From NCBI RefSeq assembly GCF_015350795.1, contig NZ_JADKSH010000004.1, positions 225,286 through 289,285 on the forward strand: 64,000 nt of DNA. The letters run 5' to 3'. Shown one piece after another: positions 45,960 through 57,204 of this stretch; the stretch's first letter is position 1; every line of letters begins with the position of its first letter. The position numbers were made by a program, and so were the translations under genes. A model generated the notes under the pieces. That model did no database searches and was not told the DNA's origin. It saw only the letters and a list, made by a program, of their open reading frames with translations. The stretch comes from Microbacterium sp. VKM Ac-2870. GTDB lineage: Bacteria > Actinomycetota > Actinomycetes > Actinomycetales > Microbacteriaceae.

Positions 45960-48485
<2,526 letters not shown>

Positions 48486-48502
48486 CCGGTTCGAGAACCA
48501 CA

Positions 48503-48536
48503 CGAAGGGGCGGATGCTGCGGCATCCGCCCCTTCG
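48503..48536 (+). terminator. Terminator after clpC
   Basis: The 15-base perfect arms from CGAAGGGGCGGATGC to GCATCCGCCCCTTCG enclose a TGCG loop. Outer CACA/TGTG bases can extend the stem past a bulge. Confidence 0.8.
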
Positions 48537-48548
48537 GCGTGTGCGGGG

Positions 48549-48587
48549 GGCGTCTCGACTCGGCCTTTGGCCTCGCTCAACGACCGG
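48549..48587. repeat. Dispersed intergenic hairpin element, copy 2
   Basis: GGCGTCTCGACTCGGCC-TTT-GGCCTCG then CTCAACGACCGG: the same flanks as the element at 40251-40285 with a different internal hairpin. It overlaps the end of the converging C26 peptidase gene. Confidence 0.5.
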
Positions 48588-49323
48588 AGGCGGCGCGCGA
48601 GGCGCGGAAGCGGCGCGCTTCGTCGATCAGTGCGGCGAAGAGGCGGCGGTCGGCGGCATCCTCCTCGGGATGCCACTGCACGGCCACGAACCAGGGCCCG
48701 TGTGTCGTCTCGATCGCCTGGGGCAGGCCGTCGTCGCTGCGCGCCGTGACGACCAGCCCCTCGCCGACGCGGTCGATGCCCTGGTGGTGGTAGCTGCGCA
48801 CCGGCAGGTCGCCCTCGCCGACGATTTCTGCCAGCCGCGACGGGGCCAGCACCGTCGCCGTATTGGTCGCGAAGACGCCGCCGCCGAGTTGATAGCGGTT
48901 GCTCCCCACGACATCGGGCAGATGCTGGTGCAGCGTTCCCCCGAAGGCGACGTTGGCCAGCTGCAGACCGCGACAGATGCCGAACACCGGGATGCCGCGG
49001 CGGCGCGCGCCGGCGAGCAGCGCCAGCTCCCACGCGTCGCGGTCGATGCGCGGCTCGTCGGTCTCGGGGTGCGGCTCGGCGCCGTAGCGAGCGGGATCGA
49101 CGTCCAGGCCTCCGGTGAGGACCAGAGCGTCGAGACCGGCGAGCACGGCTTCTGCGGCGGCCTCCGGCTCGACCTGCGGTGGAAGCAGCACGGCGGTGCC
49201 GCCGCTGGCGGTGACCGCGTCGACGTACACGTGTGGCAGGAACAGGGCGCGCACATCCCACACGCCCTGCTGTGCGCGTTCGAGGTAGGTCGTCAACCCG
49301 ACGACGGGTCGCGTGGCGCTCAC
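48577..49323 (-). CDS. Gamma-glutamyl-gamma-aminobutyrate hydrolase-type peptidase (C26, PuuD-like)
   Basis: The 248-residue class I glutamine amidotransferase-fold hydrolase has nucleophile Cys in PVFGICRGLQLANVAFGG and the His-Glu of the triad in VAVQWHPEED. LTGGLDVDPARYG is typical of PuuD-type enzymes that cleave gamma-glutamyl amide bonds. The GTG start overlaps the transglutaminase stop. In this operon it probably trims a gamma-glutamyl or isopeptide product made by the ATP-grasp protein; putrescine catabolism is less likely since no puuA is present. Confidence 0.88.
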   Translation of the reverse strand: MSATRPVVGLTTYLERAQQGVWDVRALFLPHVYVDAVTASGGTAVLLPPQVEPEAAAEAVLAGLDALVLTGGLDVDPARYGAEPHPETDEPRIDRDAWELALLAGARRRGIPVFGICRGLQLANVAFGGTLHQHLPDVVGSNRYQLGGGVFATNTATVLAPSRLAEIVGEGDLPVRSYHHQGIDRVGEGLVVTARSDDGLPQAIETTHGPWFVAVQWHPEEDAADRRLFAALIDEARRFRASRAASGR

Positions 49324-50228
49324 GAGGAGCCGTCCGCCGCGGGCACGAGCGACAGCGGTGCCACATCGACCGAGACGCGCAGTGTGGAGTCTTTCGCCTT
49401 CGTGAAGATGATGCCCCGGACGGGTGAGACGTCGCCGTAGTCGCGTCCCCATGCGACCGTCACGTAGCGGTCGTTCGCCCACTGGTCGTTCGTGGGGTCG
49501 ATCGCCAGCCACTGGTCGGTGCCGGGCAGCCATACCGCGAGCCACGCGTGCGAGGCGTCGGCGCCGAACACGCGCTCCTTGCCGGGAGGCGGCTGCGTGG
49601 CGAGGTAGCCGGAGACGTAGCGGGCTGCGACGCCGTGCGAGCGCAGGCACGCGAGGGCCACGTGCGCGAAGTCTTGACAGACCCCGGCGCGGGCCCGCAT
49701 GGCGTCACCGACCGTGCTCGTGACCGTGGTCGCCGTCTTGTCGTAGTCGAAGTCGCGGTAGATCCGCTGCATGAGGTCGGTCGCCGCTTCGCCGATCGGG
49801 CGGCCCGGCGTGAGCGACTCGGCACCGTAGGCCGCCGCATCGGGCTCGTGCCGCACGCGCGGCGATTCGAGGGCATACTCGACCGCACGCCAGGCCTCGG
49901 GAAGCTCTGGGTGCACGAGCGGCCGGGCGTCCTCCCACGGCCGGGCGAGCGCTTCGGCGTCGTAGGCGGGCGCGTCGACGGTCACGTCACTCGACGCGGT
50001 GATGGTCAGCGCCTCGTGCGGGTCGGTGAGGTGGAAGTACGTCGCCGAGTTGCCGAAGGAATCGGTGTCGGGGGAGATGTCGCCGGGCGCCGGGTCGACG
50101 TCAACGCTCGCCGCAGACACGTGCTGCCAGGGCAGCTCGCGGGGCGCGAGATGGAACTGGCCGACGCTGTCCTGCACCGGCTTGCCGTACGTGTACGACG
50201 TGCGGTGCCACACGCGGTACTGCATCAT
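49320..50228 (-). CDS. Transglutaminase-like protease
   Basis: The 302-residue protein has an N-terminal bacterial transglutaminase-like domain (YRVWHRTSYTYGKPVQDSVGQ) and a papain-like core with the triad Cys (RAGVCQDFAHVA), His (DASHAWLAVW) and Asp (AIDPTND). Such proteins accompany circularly permuted ATP-grasp/alpha-E genes in many bacteria and are thought to act as peptidases or transpeptidases on the same product. The ATG overlaps the upstream stop (ATGATG), and the start could be 50228 or 50225. Confidence 0.9.
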   Translation of the reverse strand: MMQYRVWHRTSYTYGKPVQDSVGQFHLAPRELPWQHVSAASVDVDPAPGDISPDTDSFGNSATYFHLTDPHEALTITASSDVTVDAPAYDAEALARPWEDARPLVHPELPEAWRAVEYALESPRVRHEPDAAAYGAESLTPGRPIGEAATDLMQRIYRDFDYDKTATTVTSTVGDAMRARAGVCQDFAHVALACLRSHGVAARYVSGYLATQPPPGKERVFGADASHAWLAVWLPGTDQWLAIDPTNDQWANDRYVTVAWGRDYGDVSPVRGIIFTKAKDSTLRVSVDVAPLSLVPAADGSS

Positions 50229-52756
50229 GCGCGGGCCTCCATCAGCTCGACGAGCGACAGGTCGGTCATCGCGACGGCAGGCGGTCCGCTCTCGAAATGC
50301 AGGTGTGTGACGGCATCCGACAGCTGTTCGAGCTGCGCCGTGACGCCCGCGAGGAACTCGACGAGCACCTCGCGCCGACCGCCCTCCACCGCACCGAGCG
50401 TCGCGACGTCGGCGGCAGCAAGCTCGGTCTCGAGGTGGTCGAGCAGGCGTTCGGCGCGCGTCGATCCGGTGGATGCCGGCATGGCGGCCAGATGTTCGCG
50501 CAGCCGAGCCAGAGCGAATGCGAGTGACCGGGGGTTGCTGTGGTCGAGCAGCAGGAGATCGAGCACATCGGCGGCGCGCATCGACCCGCGATAGCGGCGA
50601 CGGTGGGTGACGACGCTCTCGGAGGCCAGCAGCACGCCCTCGAGCACGCTGCGCGCCGCGCGCGGGCCGTGACGGTCGGCGAGCCCGGTCGACAGCAGCT
50701 CCGACAGCTGCAGTCCGCGCTCGAGGAAGCGTCCGGCCTCGATCATGTGCCAGCCGGTGTCGCGGATCATGTTCGCCGTGATGCCGTAGAGAGACAGCAT
50801 CGCCGACAGCATGCGCCCGCCCGACTCCGCCGTGCGGTGGGGGTGTGCCGAGCCGCGAAGGGCTCGTGTGGCTCGGTCGATCGTCGCGAACACGCGCCAG
50901 GTGTCGCCCGACAGCTGGTCACGTACGCCCTCCATGGCCTCACGCAGATGGGCGATGGAGTGGGCCGCCGAGCCGGGGCGGCGAGCATCGAGTAGCAGCG
51001 AGCGGAATTCCGCTTCGGGGTCGAGCGCGCGCATGCCGGCGAGGCGCCCCAGCACGTCGAGCAGCACCCGCGGGCTCTCGGCGATCGTGCCGGATGTGTA
51101 GGCGCCCGGCTGGTCGAGTTCGGTCTGAGCGGTCAGCAGCAGGCGCAGGAGGTCTTCGGTGCGCTCGGCGTAGCGACCGGTCCAGAACATGTCGGCGTGG
51201 GCGCGGGGAGCGAGCGGCGGGATGCTGCGTGCCGTCGGACCCGGAGCGATCTCGGTCAGATTCTGATCGGGATCGTCTTCGGCGGCCTTGAGAACCCAGA
51301 CGTCCTTCGTGCGCGGGGCGGCATCCGGGCTCTCGCGCACCGTCGCGAGACCGCCGACGAGGGGGCGGTAGGCCGAGCCGTAGCGCAGCGCGAAGGCCCG
51401 GAGCGTGAGCGGCAGCGCGTCGACGCCGGCTCCCCGGCTGTCGTCCGCCGCTGTCCACACCGGCGTCTGCGACAGCGGCAGCAGATCCTGCCCGACGAAG
51501 CGGTGCGGAGCGGCGGCCACGCGGGCCCCGAGCTCGGCGCTGGACAGCTCGCTGAACGCCTTGCGCGGCTCGTCGATCGTGCGGACGATCAGGTCGCGGT
51601 CGCCCGCACGCAGGCGTTCGAGCACCTGATCGCGGGCCGCGGGCTCACCGCACCAGAGCGTCGGGACCGACGGGATACGCAACTGCTCGCCGAGGAGGTG
51701 CTCACATGCCGCCGGAAGGTAGGGGAGAAGGCCCGGGTTCTCGAGCACTCCTGCACCCAGACCGTTGACCAGGCGCACCCGGCCGCGGCGGACGGCCTCG
51801 GTGAGCCCGGCCACGCCGAGCCGTGAGTCGCCCCGCAGTTCGAGGGGGTCGCACCACGCGGCATCCACCCGTCGAATGATGACGTCGATGCGATCGGTGG
51901 GACGCGTGCGCGGCCAGCCGGCCGGTTTCATCCACACAAAGCCGTCGCGCACGACGAGGTCGCTTCCCTGCACGAGCGGAAAGCCCAGCGCGCTGGCGAG
52001 GAAGGCCTGATCGAAAGCGGTTTCGCTGAGGGTTCCGGGCGAGAGGATCACGACGCGAGGGTCATCGATCTCATCGCCCACCGACGACAGCAACGCCGCC
52101 CGCAGCGCCGAGAAGTAGGGGTCGATGCGGTGCAGGTTCTCTTCCTGGAAGAGTCCCGGCAGCACCTGGGAGATGACCCGACGATTCTCGGCCGCGAAGC
52201 CCAGCCCCGACGGCGCCTGCACGCGGTCGGCCAGGACGTGCCAGTCGCCGTGGGCGTCGCGCCCGAGATCGGTGGCGGCAAGAAGAAGCGGATGCGGGTC
52301 GACGGCGCTGGGACGGGCGAGCGGGCGGAGGAACCCGGAGTGGCCGAACACCACCGCCGAGGGCACGATGCGCTCGCGCAGCAGCGTCTGATCGCCGTAG
52401 AGGTCGACCAGCACAGCGTTGAGGAGTTCGGCGCGCTGGGCGAGTCCCACTTCGAGCGGCGACCACCCCGCAGGATCGAACACGAACGGCACCGGGTCGA
52501 GCTGCCACGGCTGAGGCCCCGACTCGCCCCGCAGGTACGAGACGCCGTCATCGGCGAGGAACCGCACGATCTCGCCGTCGACGCGTTGCAGGTCGTCGCC
52601 GGTGAGGCTCAGCGCGTGGGCAGCCAGGGCTTTCCAGGCGGGGCGCAGCGCCCCCTCGGCATCCACGAACTCGTCGTAGCGCACCGTCTCCGGCGATGCC
52701 GACAGGGGCAGTGTCGGTTGCGACACCGTCGCGGCATAGTCACGCAACACACTCAC
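50225..52756 (-). CDS. Circularly permuted ATP-grasp / alpha-E fusion protein
   Basis: This protein of about 843 residues joins a circularly permuted type 2 ATP-grasp ligase domain (DUF404/407; residues about 30-500) and an alpha-helical alpha-E domain (DUF403; about 530-843). The ligase part shows PQPWQLDPVPFVFD, DLYGDQTLL, SPGTLSETAFDQAFLA and VNGLGAGVLENPGLLPYLP; the alpha-E part shows MFWTGRYAERTEDLLRLLL. I set the GTG at 52756, where GAAGGGAC provides the ribosome site; the frame stays open far upstream but overlaps the divergent argA-like gene. It is predicted to form peptide or amide bonds with ATP; the substrate is unknown. Confidence 0.9.
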   Translation of the reverse strand: MSVLRDYAATVSQPTLPLSASPETVRYDEFVDAEGALRPAWKALAAHALSLTGDDLQRVDGEIVRFLADDGVSYLRGESGPQPWQLDPVPFVFDPAGWSPLEVGLAQRAELLNAVLVDLYGDQTLLRERIVPSAVVFGHSGFLRPLARPSAVDPHPLLLAATDLGRDAHGDWHVLADRVQAPSGLGFAAENRRVISQVLPGLFQEENLHRIDPYFSALRAALLSSVGDEIDDPRVVILSPGTLSETAFDQAFLASALGFPLVQGSDLVVRDGFVWMKPAGWPRTRPTDRIDVIIRRVDAAWCDPLELRGDSRLGVAGLTEAVRRGRVRLVNGLGAGVLENPGLLPYLPAACEHLLGEQLRIPSVPTLWCGEPAARDQVLERLRAGDRDLIVRTIDEPRKAFSELSSAELGARVAAAPHRFVGQDLLPLSQTPVWTAADDSRGAGVDALPLTLRAFALRYGSAYRPLVGGLATVRESPDAAPRTKDVWVLKAAEDDPDQNLTEIAPGPTARSIPPLAPRAHADMFWTGRYAERTEDLLRLLLTAQTELDQPGAYTSGTIAESPRVLLDVLGRLAGMRALDPEAEFRSLLLDARRPGSAAHSIAHLREAMEGVRDQLSGDTWRVFATIDRATRALRGSAHPHRTAESGGRMLSAMLSLYGITANMIRDTGWHMIEAGRFLERGLQLSELLSTGLADRHGPRAARSVLEGVLLASESVVTHRRRYRGSMRAADVLDLLLLDHSNPRSLAFALARLREHLAAMPASTGSTRAERLLDHLETELAAADVATLGAVEGGRREVLVEFLAGVTAQLEQLSDAVTHLHFESGPPAVAMTDLSLVELMEARA

Positions 52757-52804
52757 GCCGAAGTCCCTTCCCGGCTCCAGCGTAGGGGGCAATACAGTGG
52801 GTCG

Positions 52805-53338
52805 GTGACCCTTCCCGCCCCCTCCGACGCCGACAGCGCGCCCCGCCCGGTCGTCCGGCCCGCGCGGACGTCGGATGTCCGCGGCATCCTCGCCCTTCTC
52901 GAGCCCTGGGTGCAGCAGCGCATCCTCCTCGGCAAAGAGATGGTGACGCTGTTCGAGTCGGTGCAGGAGTTCGTCGTCGCCGAGGTCGACGGCGAGCTCA
53001 TCGGATGCGGCGCCCTGCACGTCATGTGGGAGGACCTGGGCGAGATCCGCACCCTGATCGTCGCCGAGAACTGGCTGCACCACGGCGTCGGCGGAGCCAT
53101 CGTCGGCCAGTTGGAGGAGCGCGCCCGCGACTTGGGGCTCACTCGTCTGTTCTGTCTCACGTTCGAGGTCGAATTCTTCACCCGCCGCGGATTCGCTCCG
53201 ATCGGCGAGCAGGTCGTCGACCCCGACGTGTACTCGCAGATGCTGCGCAGCCCCGACGAGGGCGTCGCGGAGTTCCTCGATCTTGCCCACGTGAAGCCGA
53301 ACACCCTCGGCAACACCCGCATGCTGAAGAACCTCTGA
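52805..53338 (+). CDS. argA: Amino-acid N-acetyltransferase, short GNAT form
   Basis: The 177-residue GNAT protein closely follows the pattern of mycobacterial short-form N-acetylglutamate synthase (Rv2747 type): VRPARTSDVRGI, LFESVQEFVVAEVDGELIGCGALHVMWEDLGEIRTLIV, HGVGGAIVGQLEERARDLGL, FFTRRGF and the end EFLDLAHVKPNTLGNTRML. It commits glutamate to arginine synthesis using acetyl-CoA. TACAGT (52793-52798) ends six bases before the GTG, so the message is leaderless; a much longer upstream frame is antisense to the ATP-grasp gene. Confidence 0.9.
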   Translation: MTLPAPSDADSAPRPVVRPARTSDVRGILALLEPWVQQRILLGKEMVTLFESVQEFVVAEVDGELIGCGALHVMWEDLGEIRTLIVAENWLHHGVGGAIVGQLEERARDLGLTRLFCLTFEVEFFTRRGFAPIGEQVVDPDVYSQMLRSPDEGVAEFLDLAHVKPNTLGNTRMLKNL

Positions 53339-53389
53339 GCCCCGCGCGCCACGGCGGTGCCCCAGGATGCCGCGGCCTAGCCTGGAGGG

Positions 53390-54079
53390 GTGAGCACCAC
53401 GACGCGCCGTCGGCGCCGCCCGAGTCCTGCCGTGTATCGGCGGCGGAGGCTCGTCGCCGTGCTCCTCGTGCTCGCGGTCATCGCCGCAGTCGTGCTCGCG
53501 GTGTGGCAACCGTGGCGTGGGGCCGCCGTCCCGGCTGCATCGCCGGCGCCCACCCCGAGCAGCCTTCTCACATCGCCGGTCGCTGCCGCGCCGGCCGCAC
53601 CGGCGACCCCGGCCGAAACCGCTGCTCCTCCGGCTGCCGCGGCGCCCACTCCCGATGCATCGGGAACGGCTCCGGTGGTCGCTGCGTGCTCGACGGCTGT
53701 GATCACCGTGCAGGCCGTCACCGATCAGGACGTCTACGCCGCCGGTGAGATGCCCAAGCTCTCCATCACCCTCTCGAACACCTCGACGAGCCCGTGCCTG
53801 ATCAACGTCGGCACGGCGACCCAGCAATTCGTCATCACGAGTGGAAGCGATACCTGGTGGCGTTCGACCGATTGCCAGTCGGAGTCGAGCGATCAGGTCG
53901 TGCAGTTGGCGGGCGGTCAGACGGTGTCGAGTGTGAGTCCCCTGCAGTGGGATCGCACGCGATCATCGGTGGACACGTGCAGCTCCTCGAGGCCCCAGGC
54001 GTCGGCCGGTTTTTACCACCTCTCGGTGTCGATCGGCGGCATCCAGGCGGCCGACACGAAGATGTTCGAACTACGCTGA
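53390..54079 (+). CDS. Membrane-anchored extracellular protein, Ala/Pro-rich linker
   Basis: The 229-residue protein has a basic N-terminus (TTRRRRRPSPAVYRRRR), one transmembrane anchor (LVAVLLVLAVIAAVVLAVW) and a disordered Ala/Pro/Thr linker to about residue 95. A roughly 130-residue beta-rich extracellular domain follows, with four Cys (ACSTAV, SPCLINV, TDCQS, DTCSS) likely forming disulfides. The pattern resembles DUF4232-like domains, but I cannot name it with confidence. TAGCCT at 53378-53383 ends six bases before the GTG, so leaderless translation is likely. It is monocistronic. Confidence 0.7.
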   Translation: MSTTTRRRRRPSPAVYRRRRLVAVLLVLAVIAAVVLAVWQPWRGAAVPAASPAPTPSSLLTSPVAAAPAAPATPAETAAPPAAAAPTPDASGTAPVVAACSTAVITVQAVTDQDVYAAGEMPKLSITLSNTSTSPCLINVGTATQQFVITSGSDTWWRSTDCQSESSDQVVQLAGGQTVSSVSPLQWDRTRSSVDTCSSSRPQASAGFYHLSVSIGGIQAADTKMFELR

Positions 54080-54180
54080 CGCCACCGGTCGATTCCTCGT
54101 TTTTCTCGTAACTTCGATTCTGAGAGTTTTCTCACGGACCTCACTCCCTATGTTCAGGCGGTCGGGTCTACGCTGGGGGC

Positions 54181-54325
54181 AGCTCTCGGTGCGAGCCACC
54201 GTCGCCCCCACGACGGTTGCCACGTCACCCCCAATGACTGGCAGCTTCGGCAGTACGCCCGATGAGTACAGGCCCTCTCGATTCTCCCAGCCCCCACTGT
54301 GGGGATCGAGAGGGCCCTTTCTTTT
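54181..54325 (+). ncRNA. Putative 6C-like small RNA with three C-rich hairpin loops
   Basis: About 145 bases between two genes hold three consecutive hairpins, each presenting a CCCCCA loop. Their stems are ACCGTCG/CGACGGT, GCCA-GTCA/TGACTGGC (one bulge), and CCCAG/CTGTGGG nested in the terminator stem. A TACGCT -10 lies at 54169-54174, and the RNA ends in a strong Rho-independent terminator. C-rich exposed loops are the defining trait of the actinobacterial 6C RNA family, which has runs of six C; here the loops have five C and an A. Loop pairing with G-rich ribosome-binding sites is the expected mode. Confidence 0.6.
54271..54325 (+). terminator. Terminator of the C-loop small RNA
   Basis: The 12-base arms GGCCCTCTCGAT and ATCGAGAGGGCC are followed by CTTTCTTTT. 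The interior contains the third C-loop hairpin. Confidence 0.8.
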
Positions 54326-54362
54326 CGGCGTGCGGGCGTGCGCCGGCTCCTATGCTGGACGG

Positions 54363-54770
54363 ATGGCTCGGAAGAAGCGCGCGAAGCCTCCGATGGAGTT
54401 CCGCAACACTCAGCTGGCGGATGCGTTGCAGACCCAGGACATGGCCGCGCTCGCCTTCGCGCTGCGGCACGGGCCGACGGTGGTGCCGCTGATGCGGCCG
54501 GTGCAACGTGACGATCCGCGCGACGCCGGCGAGGTGTGGACATACCGCGACCCGAACACGGGCGATGTGGCGCTGTTGCTGTTCAGTGACGCGAAGAACC
54601 AGCCCGAGGCACTGCCACCGGCGGTGGCTCTGCAGTCGCCGGCGTGGTTGCGTGCGTTTCTCGAGGCGCACCGCGCCGAGATCACGACGGTTTTCTTCGA
54701 CATCGCCGGACCGTATCCGATGCAGGCCGCACCCGACGACCTGCTCGGGGCGCTCGCGCTCGACGCCTGA
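54363..54770 (+). CDS. Small protein, possibly SseB N-terminal-like
   Basis: The 135-residue cytoplasmic protein reads LADALQTQDMAALAFALRHG, VVPLMRP, a short strand block with GDVALLLFSDAKN, and a helix-rich end with PAWLRAFLEAHRAEITTVFF. The layout resembles the SseB N-terminal domain, but the similarity is loose. TATGCT (54351-54356) ends six bases before the ATG, an almost ideal leaderless promoter. It is convergent with radA with only 20 bases between the stops. Function is unknown. Confidence 0.65.
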   Translation: MARKKRAKPPMEFRNTQLADALQTQDMAALAFALRHGPTVVPLMRPVQRDDPRDAGEVWTYRDPNTGDVALLLFSDAKNQPEALPPAVALQSPAWLRAFLEAHRAEITTVFFDIAGPYPMQAAPDDLLGALALDA

Positions 54771-54790
54771 CGCGAAACGCGGAACCGCGC

Positions 54791-56146
54791 TCAGAAGTCG
54801 GGTCGATCCCCCGACTCGACCGGGTGGCGCTGAGTGAGATCACGCAGCGCCCCGCGCAGGTCGCGCGACGCGGTATCGATGATCGAGCGGTAGCCCACGC
54901 GGTTGGCTTCATTGCGCCGCTGTTCGTGAGCCGTGACGGCGCGGACTTCGCCCGCGAGGCTCAGTTCGCCGATCGCGGCGAGACCCCGCGGTGTCGCTCT
55001 CCCGGTCACCGCGCTCGCCACCGCCAGCGCGATGGCCAGATCGGCCGCGGGCTCGACGAGGCGCACCCCGCCGACCGTCGACACGTAGACGTCTTGGTCT
55101 GACACCTTGAGGCCCGCGCGCTTCTCGAGCACGGCGAGCACCATGGCCACCCGGGCGGCGTCGACGCCGCTCACGATCCGGCGGGGATTGGGGCCCGACC
55201 CCGGCAGTGTGAGGGCTTGCACCTCGACGGGCAGGGCTCGACGGCCCTCCATCGCGATCGTGACGCAGGTGCCGGGCTCGCGTGATCCGTGTCCGAGGAA
55301 CAGGGCGCTGGGATCGGGCACCTCGGCGATGCCCTGACTGGTCTGCTCGAAGCATCCCACCTCATCGGTCGCGCCGAAGCGGTTCTTCAGCGCACGCACG
55401 AAGCGCAGCGAGGTCTGACGATCGCCCTCGAAGTGACACACGACGTCGACGAGATGCTCCAGCACGCGCGGGCCCGCGACCTGTCCGTCCTTCGTGACGT
55501 GGCCGACGATGATCACCGGCAGGTCGCGCTCTTTCGCGATGCGGATGAGGGTCGACGCCACCTCGCGCACCTGGCTGGGATGGCCGGGAGAGCCGTCGAC
55601 GAGGCTCGAGGCGACGGTCTGTACGGAGTCGACGATGAGCAGATCGGGGCGGGTTTCATCGACGTGCCCGAGGACGGTGGCGAGGTCTGTCTCGCTGGCC
55701 AGATAGAGCTCGTCGTGCAGCGCCCCGGTGCGCTCGGCGCGCAGACGCACCTGACCGAGCGACTCCTCGGCGCTGACGTAGAGCACACGGCGCCCGGCAC
55801 GAGCCGTCTGCGCCGCGACTTCGAGCAGCAGCGTCGACTTGCCGACACCGGGCTCGCCCGACAGCAGGATCGCCGCGCCCGGCACGAGCCCCCCGCCGAG
55901 GACCCGGTCGAACTCTCCGACACCGGTCGTGCGTCGGGGCGTCTCGCGGGTGTCGATCGAGGTGATGGGACGCGCGGAACGGATCGGCGCGAGAGGAGCG
56001 ACGGCATGCACCGGCGTCGTCGCCACCGCCTCGACGACGGTTCCCCACTGCTGGCATTCACCGCAGCGGCCGACCCATTTCGCGCTCGTCCACCCGCACT
56101 CGGCACAGCGGTAGGCGCTGGTGGTCGCCGTGCGTTTGGATGCCAT
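54791..56146 (-). CDS. radA: DNA repair protein RadA
   Basis: This 451-residue RecA-like branch-migration helicase acts in recombinational repair. A zinc finger (CAECGW..CGECQQW) precedes the ATPase with Walker A GEPGVGKST. The RadA-specific KNRFG motif is present, and the C-terminal Lon-like domain reads VGGVRLVEPAADLAIALAV. Length and order are normal. TAGCCT on the minus strand (56153-56158) ends six bases before the ATG, so translation is leaderless. It lies downstream of ldh on the same strand but probably has its own promoter. Confidence 0.96.
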   Translation of the reverse strand: MASKRTATTSAYRCAECGWTSAKWVGRCGECQQWGTVVEAVATTPVHAVAPLAPIRSARPITSIDTRETPRRTTGVGEFDRVLGGGLVPGAAILLSGEPGVGKSTLLLEVAAQTARAGRRVLYVSAEESLGQVRLRAERTGALHDELYLASETDLATVLGHVDETRPDLLIVDSVQTVASSLVDGSPGHPSQVREVASTLIRIAKERDLPVIIVGHVTKDGQVAGPRVLEHLVDVVCHFEGDRQTSLRFVRALKNRFGATDEVGCFEQTSQGIAEVPDPSALFLGHGSREPGTCVTIAMEGRRALPVEVQALTLPGSGPNPRRIVSGVDAARVAMVLAVLEKRAGLKVSDQDVYVSTVGGVRLVEPAADLAIALAVASAVTGRATPRGLAAIGELSLAGEVRAVTAHEQRRNEANRVGYRSIIDTASRDLRGALRDLTQRHPVESGDRPDF

Positions 56147-56187
56147 GCGTTCAGGCTAGTCGCGGCATCCGACAGTGCAGGCGCGGC

Positions 56188-57141
56188 TCAGCGCAGCGAG
56201 TCGGCGACCTCGCGCAAGGCGTCTGCGGAGCGGCGGAACAGACCGAGCTCCTGGTCGGAGAACGACGTCTCGCGAATCGGCACCGCACCCGCGGCCGACA
56301 CGACGGCGGGAACCGACAAGGCGACGCCGCTGACACCGTGGAAGTCGTCGAGCACCGCCGAGACGGGCATGACGGCGTGCTCGTCGTCGAGGATCGCCTC
56401 GACGATCCGCGCGCTCGACAGTCCGATCGCGTAGTTGGTCGCGCCCTTGCCCTGGATGACTTTGTAGGCCGCGTCGCGGACGTCCACGGCGATCTGGTCG
56501 AGCTCTTCGACGGTGAACTTCGGCTGCCCGTCGAGGGGCTGCCATTCGAGGATCGGCACCGTGCCGATGGTCGCGTGCGACCACAGCGGGAACTCGGTGT
56601 CGCCGTGCTCGCCGACGATGTAGGCGTGCACGCTGGCGATGGAGACGCCGGCGCGCTGCGCGATCTTCACGCGCAGTCGCGACGTGTCGAGCACCGTGCC
56701 CGACGCGAAGATGCGCTCGTAGGGCAAGCCGGTGGTCTCCTGGGCGAGCACGGTGAGCACGTCGCACGGGTTCGTGACGATGACGAAGGTCGCGTCGGGG
56801 GCGACGTCGAGCAGCTGCGGCATCATCGACTTGAGGATGGCGGCGTTGACGCCGGCGAGCTCGATGCGGGTCTGGCCGGGCTTCTGCTTGGCGCCCGCGG
56901 TGATCACGACTACGTGCGATCCCTTGGCGACCGAGATGTCGGCGCCGCCGATGATGTCGCTCGAGCCGGTGAACTGCGCGCCGTGCGAAAGGTCGAGCAC
57001 CTCGGCTTCGGTCTTCTCCGCGGCGATGTCGTAGAGCGCGACGTGGCGCGCAGATCCGCGGATGAGGGCGGCATAGGCCACGGACGATCCGACGGCGCCG
57101 GCGCCCACGACGGTGAGTTTCGAGTTCTCGATCACGCTCAT
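56188..57141 (-). CDS. ldh: L-lactate dehydrogenase
   Basis: The 317-residue NAD-dependent enzyme interconverts pyruvate and L-lactate. VVGAGAVGSSVAYA is the NAD fold; GQTRIEL carries the mobile-loop Arg (with Gln-Lys-Pro before it, the lactate rather than malate pattern); VTNPCDVLT follows, then catalytic His in GEHGDTEFPLWSHA and substrate-orienting residues further on. AGPVL-type allosteric residues cannot be judged. It is transcribed alone between the MFS exporter and radA. Confidence 0.95.
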   Translation of the reverse strand: MSVIENSKLTVVGAGAVGSSVAYAALIRGSARHVALYDIAAEKTEAEVLDLSHGAQFTGSSDIIGGADISVAKGSHVVVITAGAKQKPGQTRIELAGVNAAILKSMMPQLLDVAPDATFVIVTNPCDVLTVLAQETTGLPYERIFASGTVLDTSRLRVKIAQRAGVSIASVHAYIVGEHGDTEFPLWSHATIGTVPILEWQPLDGQPKFTVEELDQIAVDVRDAAYKVIQGKGATNYAIGLSSARIVEAILDDEHAVMPVSAVLDDFHGVSGVALSVPAVVSAAGAVPIRETSFSDQELGLFRRSADALREVADSLR

Positions 57142-57204
57142 GGGCCCCAGTCTGACAGGCGGGGGATGCCGAGGCCACCGCGCCCGGAGAGGTCGCGCAG
57201 CCTT

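Noticed and set aside
52757..53827. A 357-codon N-terminal extension of the ATP-grasp gene
   Set aside because: It lies antisense to the argA-like gene and reads as Arg/Gly-rich noise; a good ribosome site supports GTG 52756.
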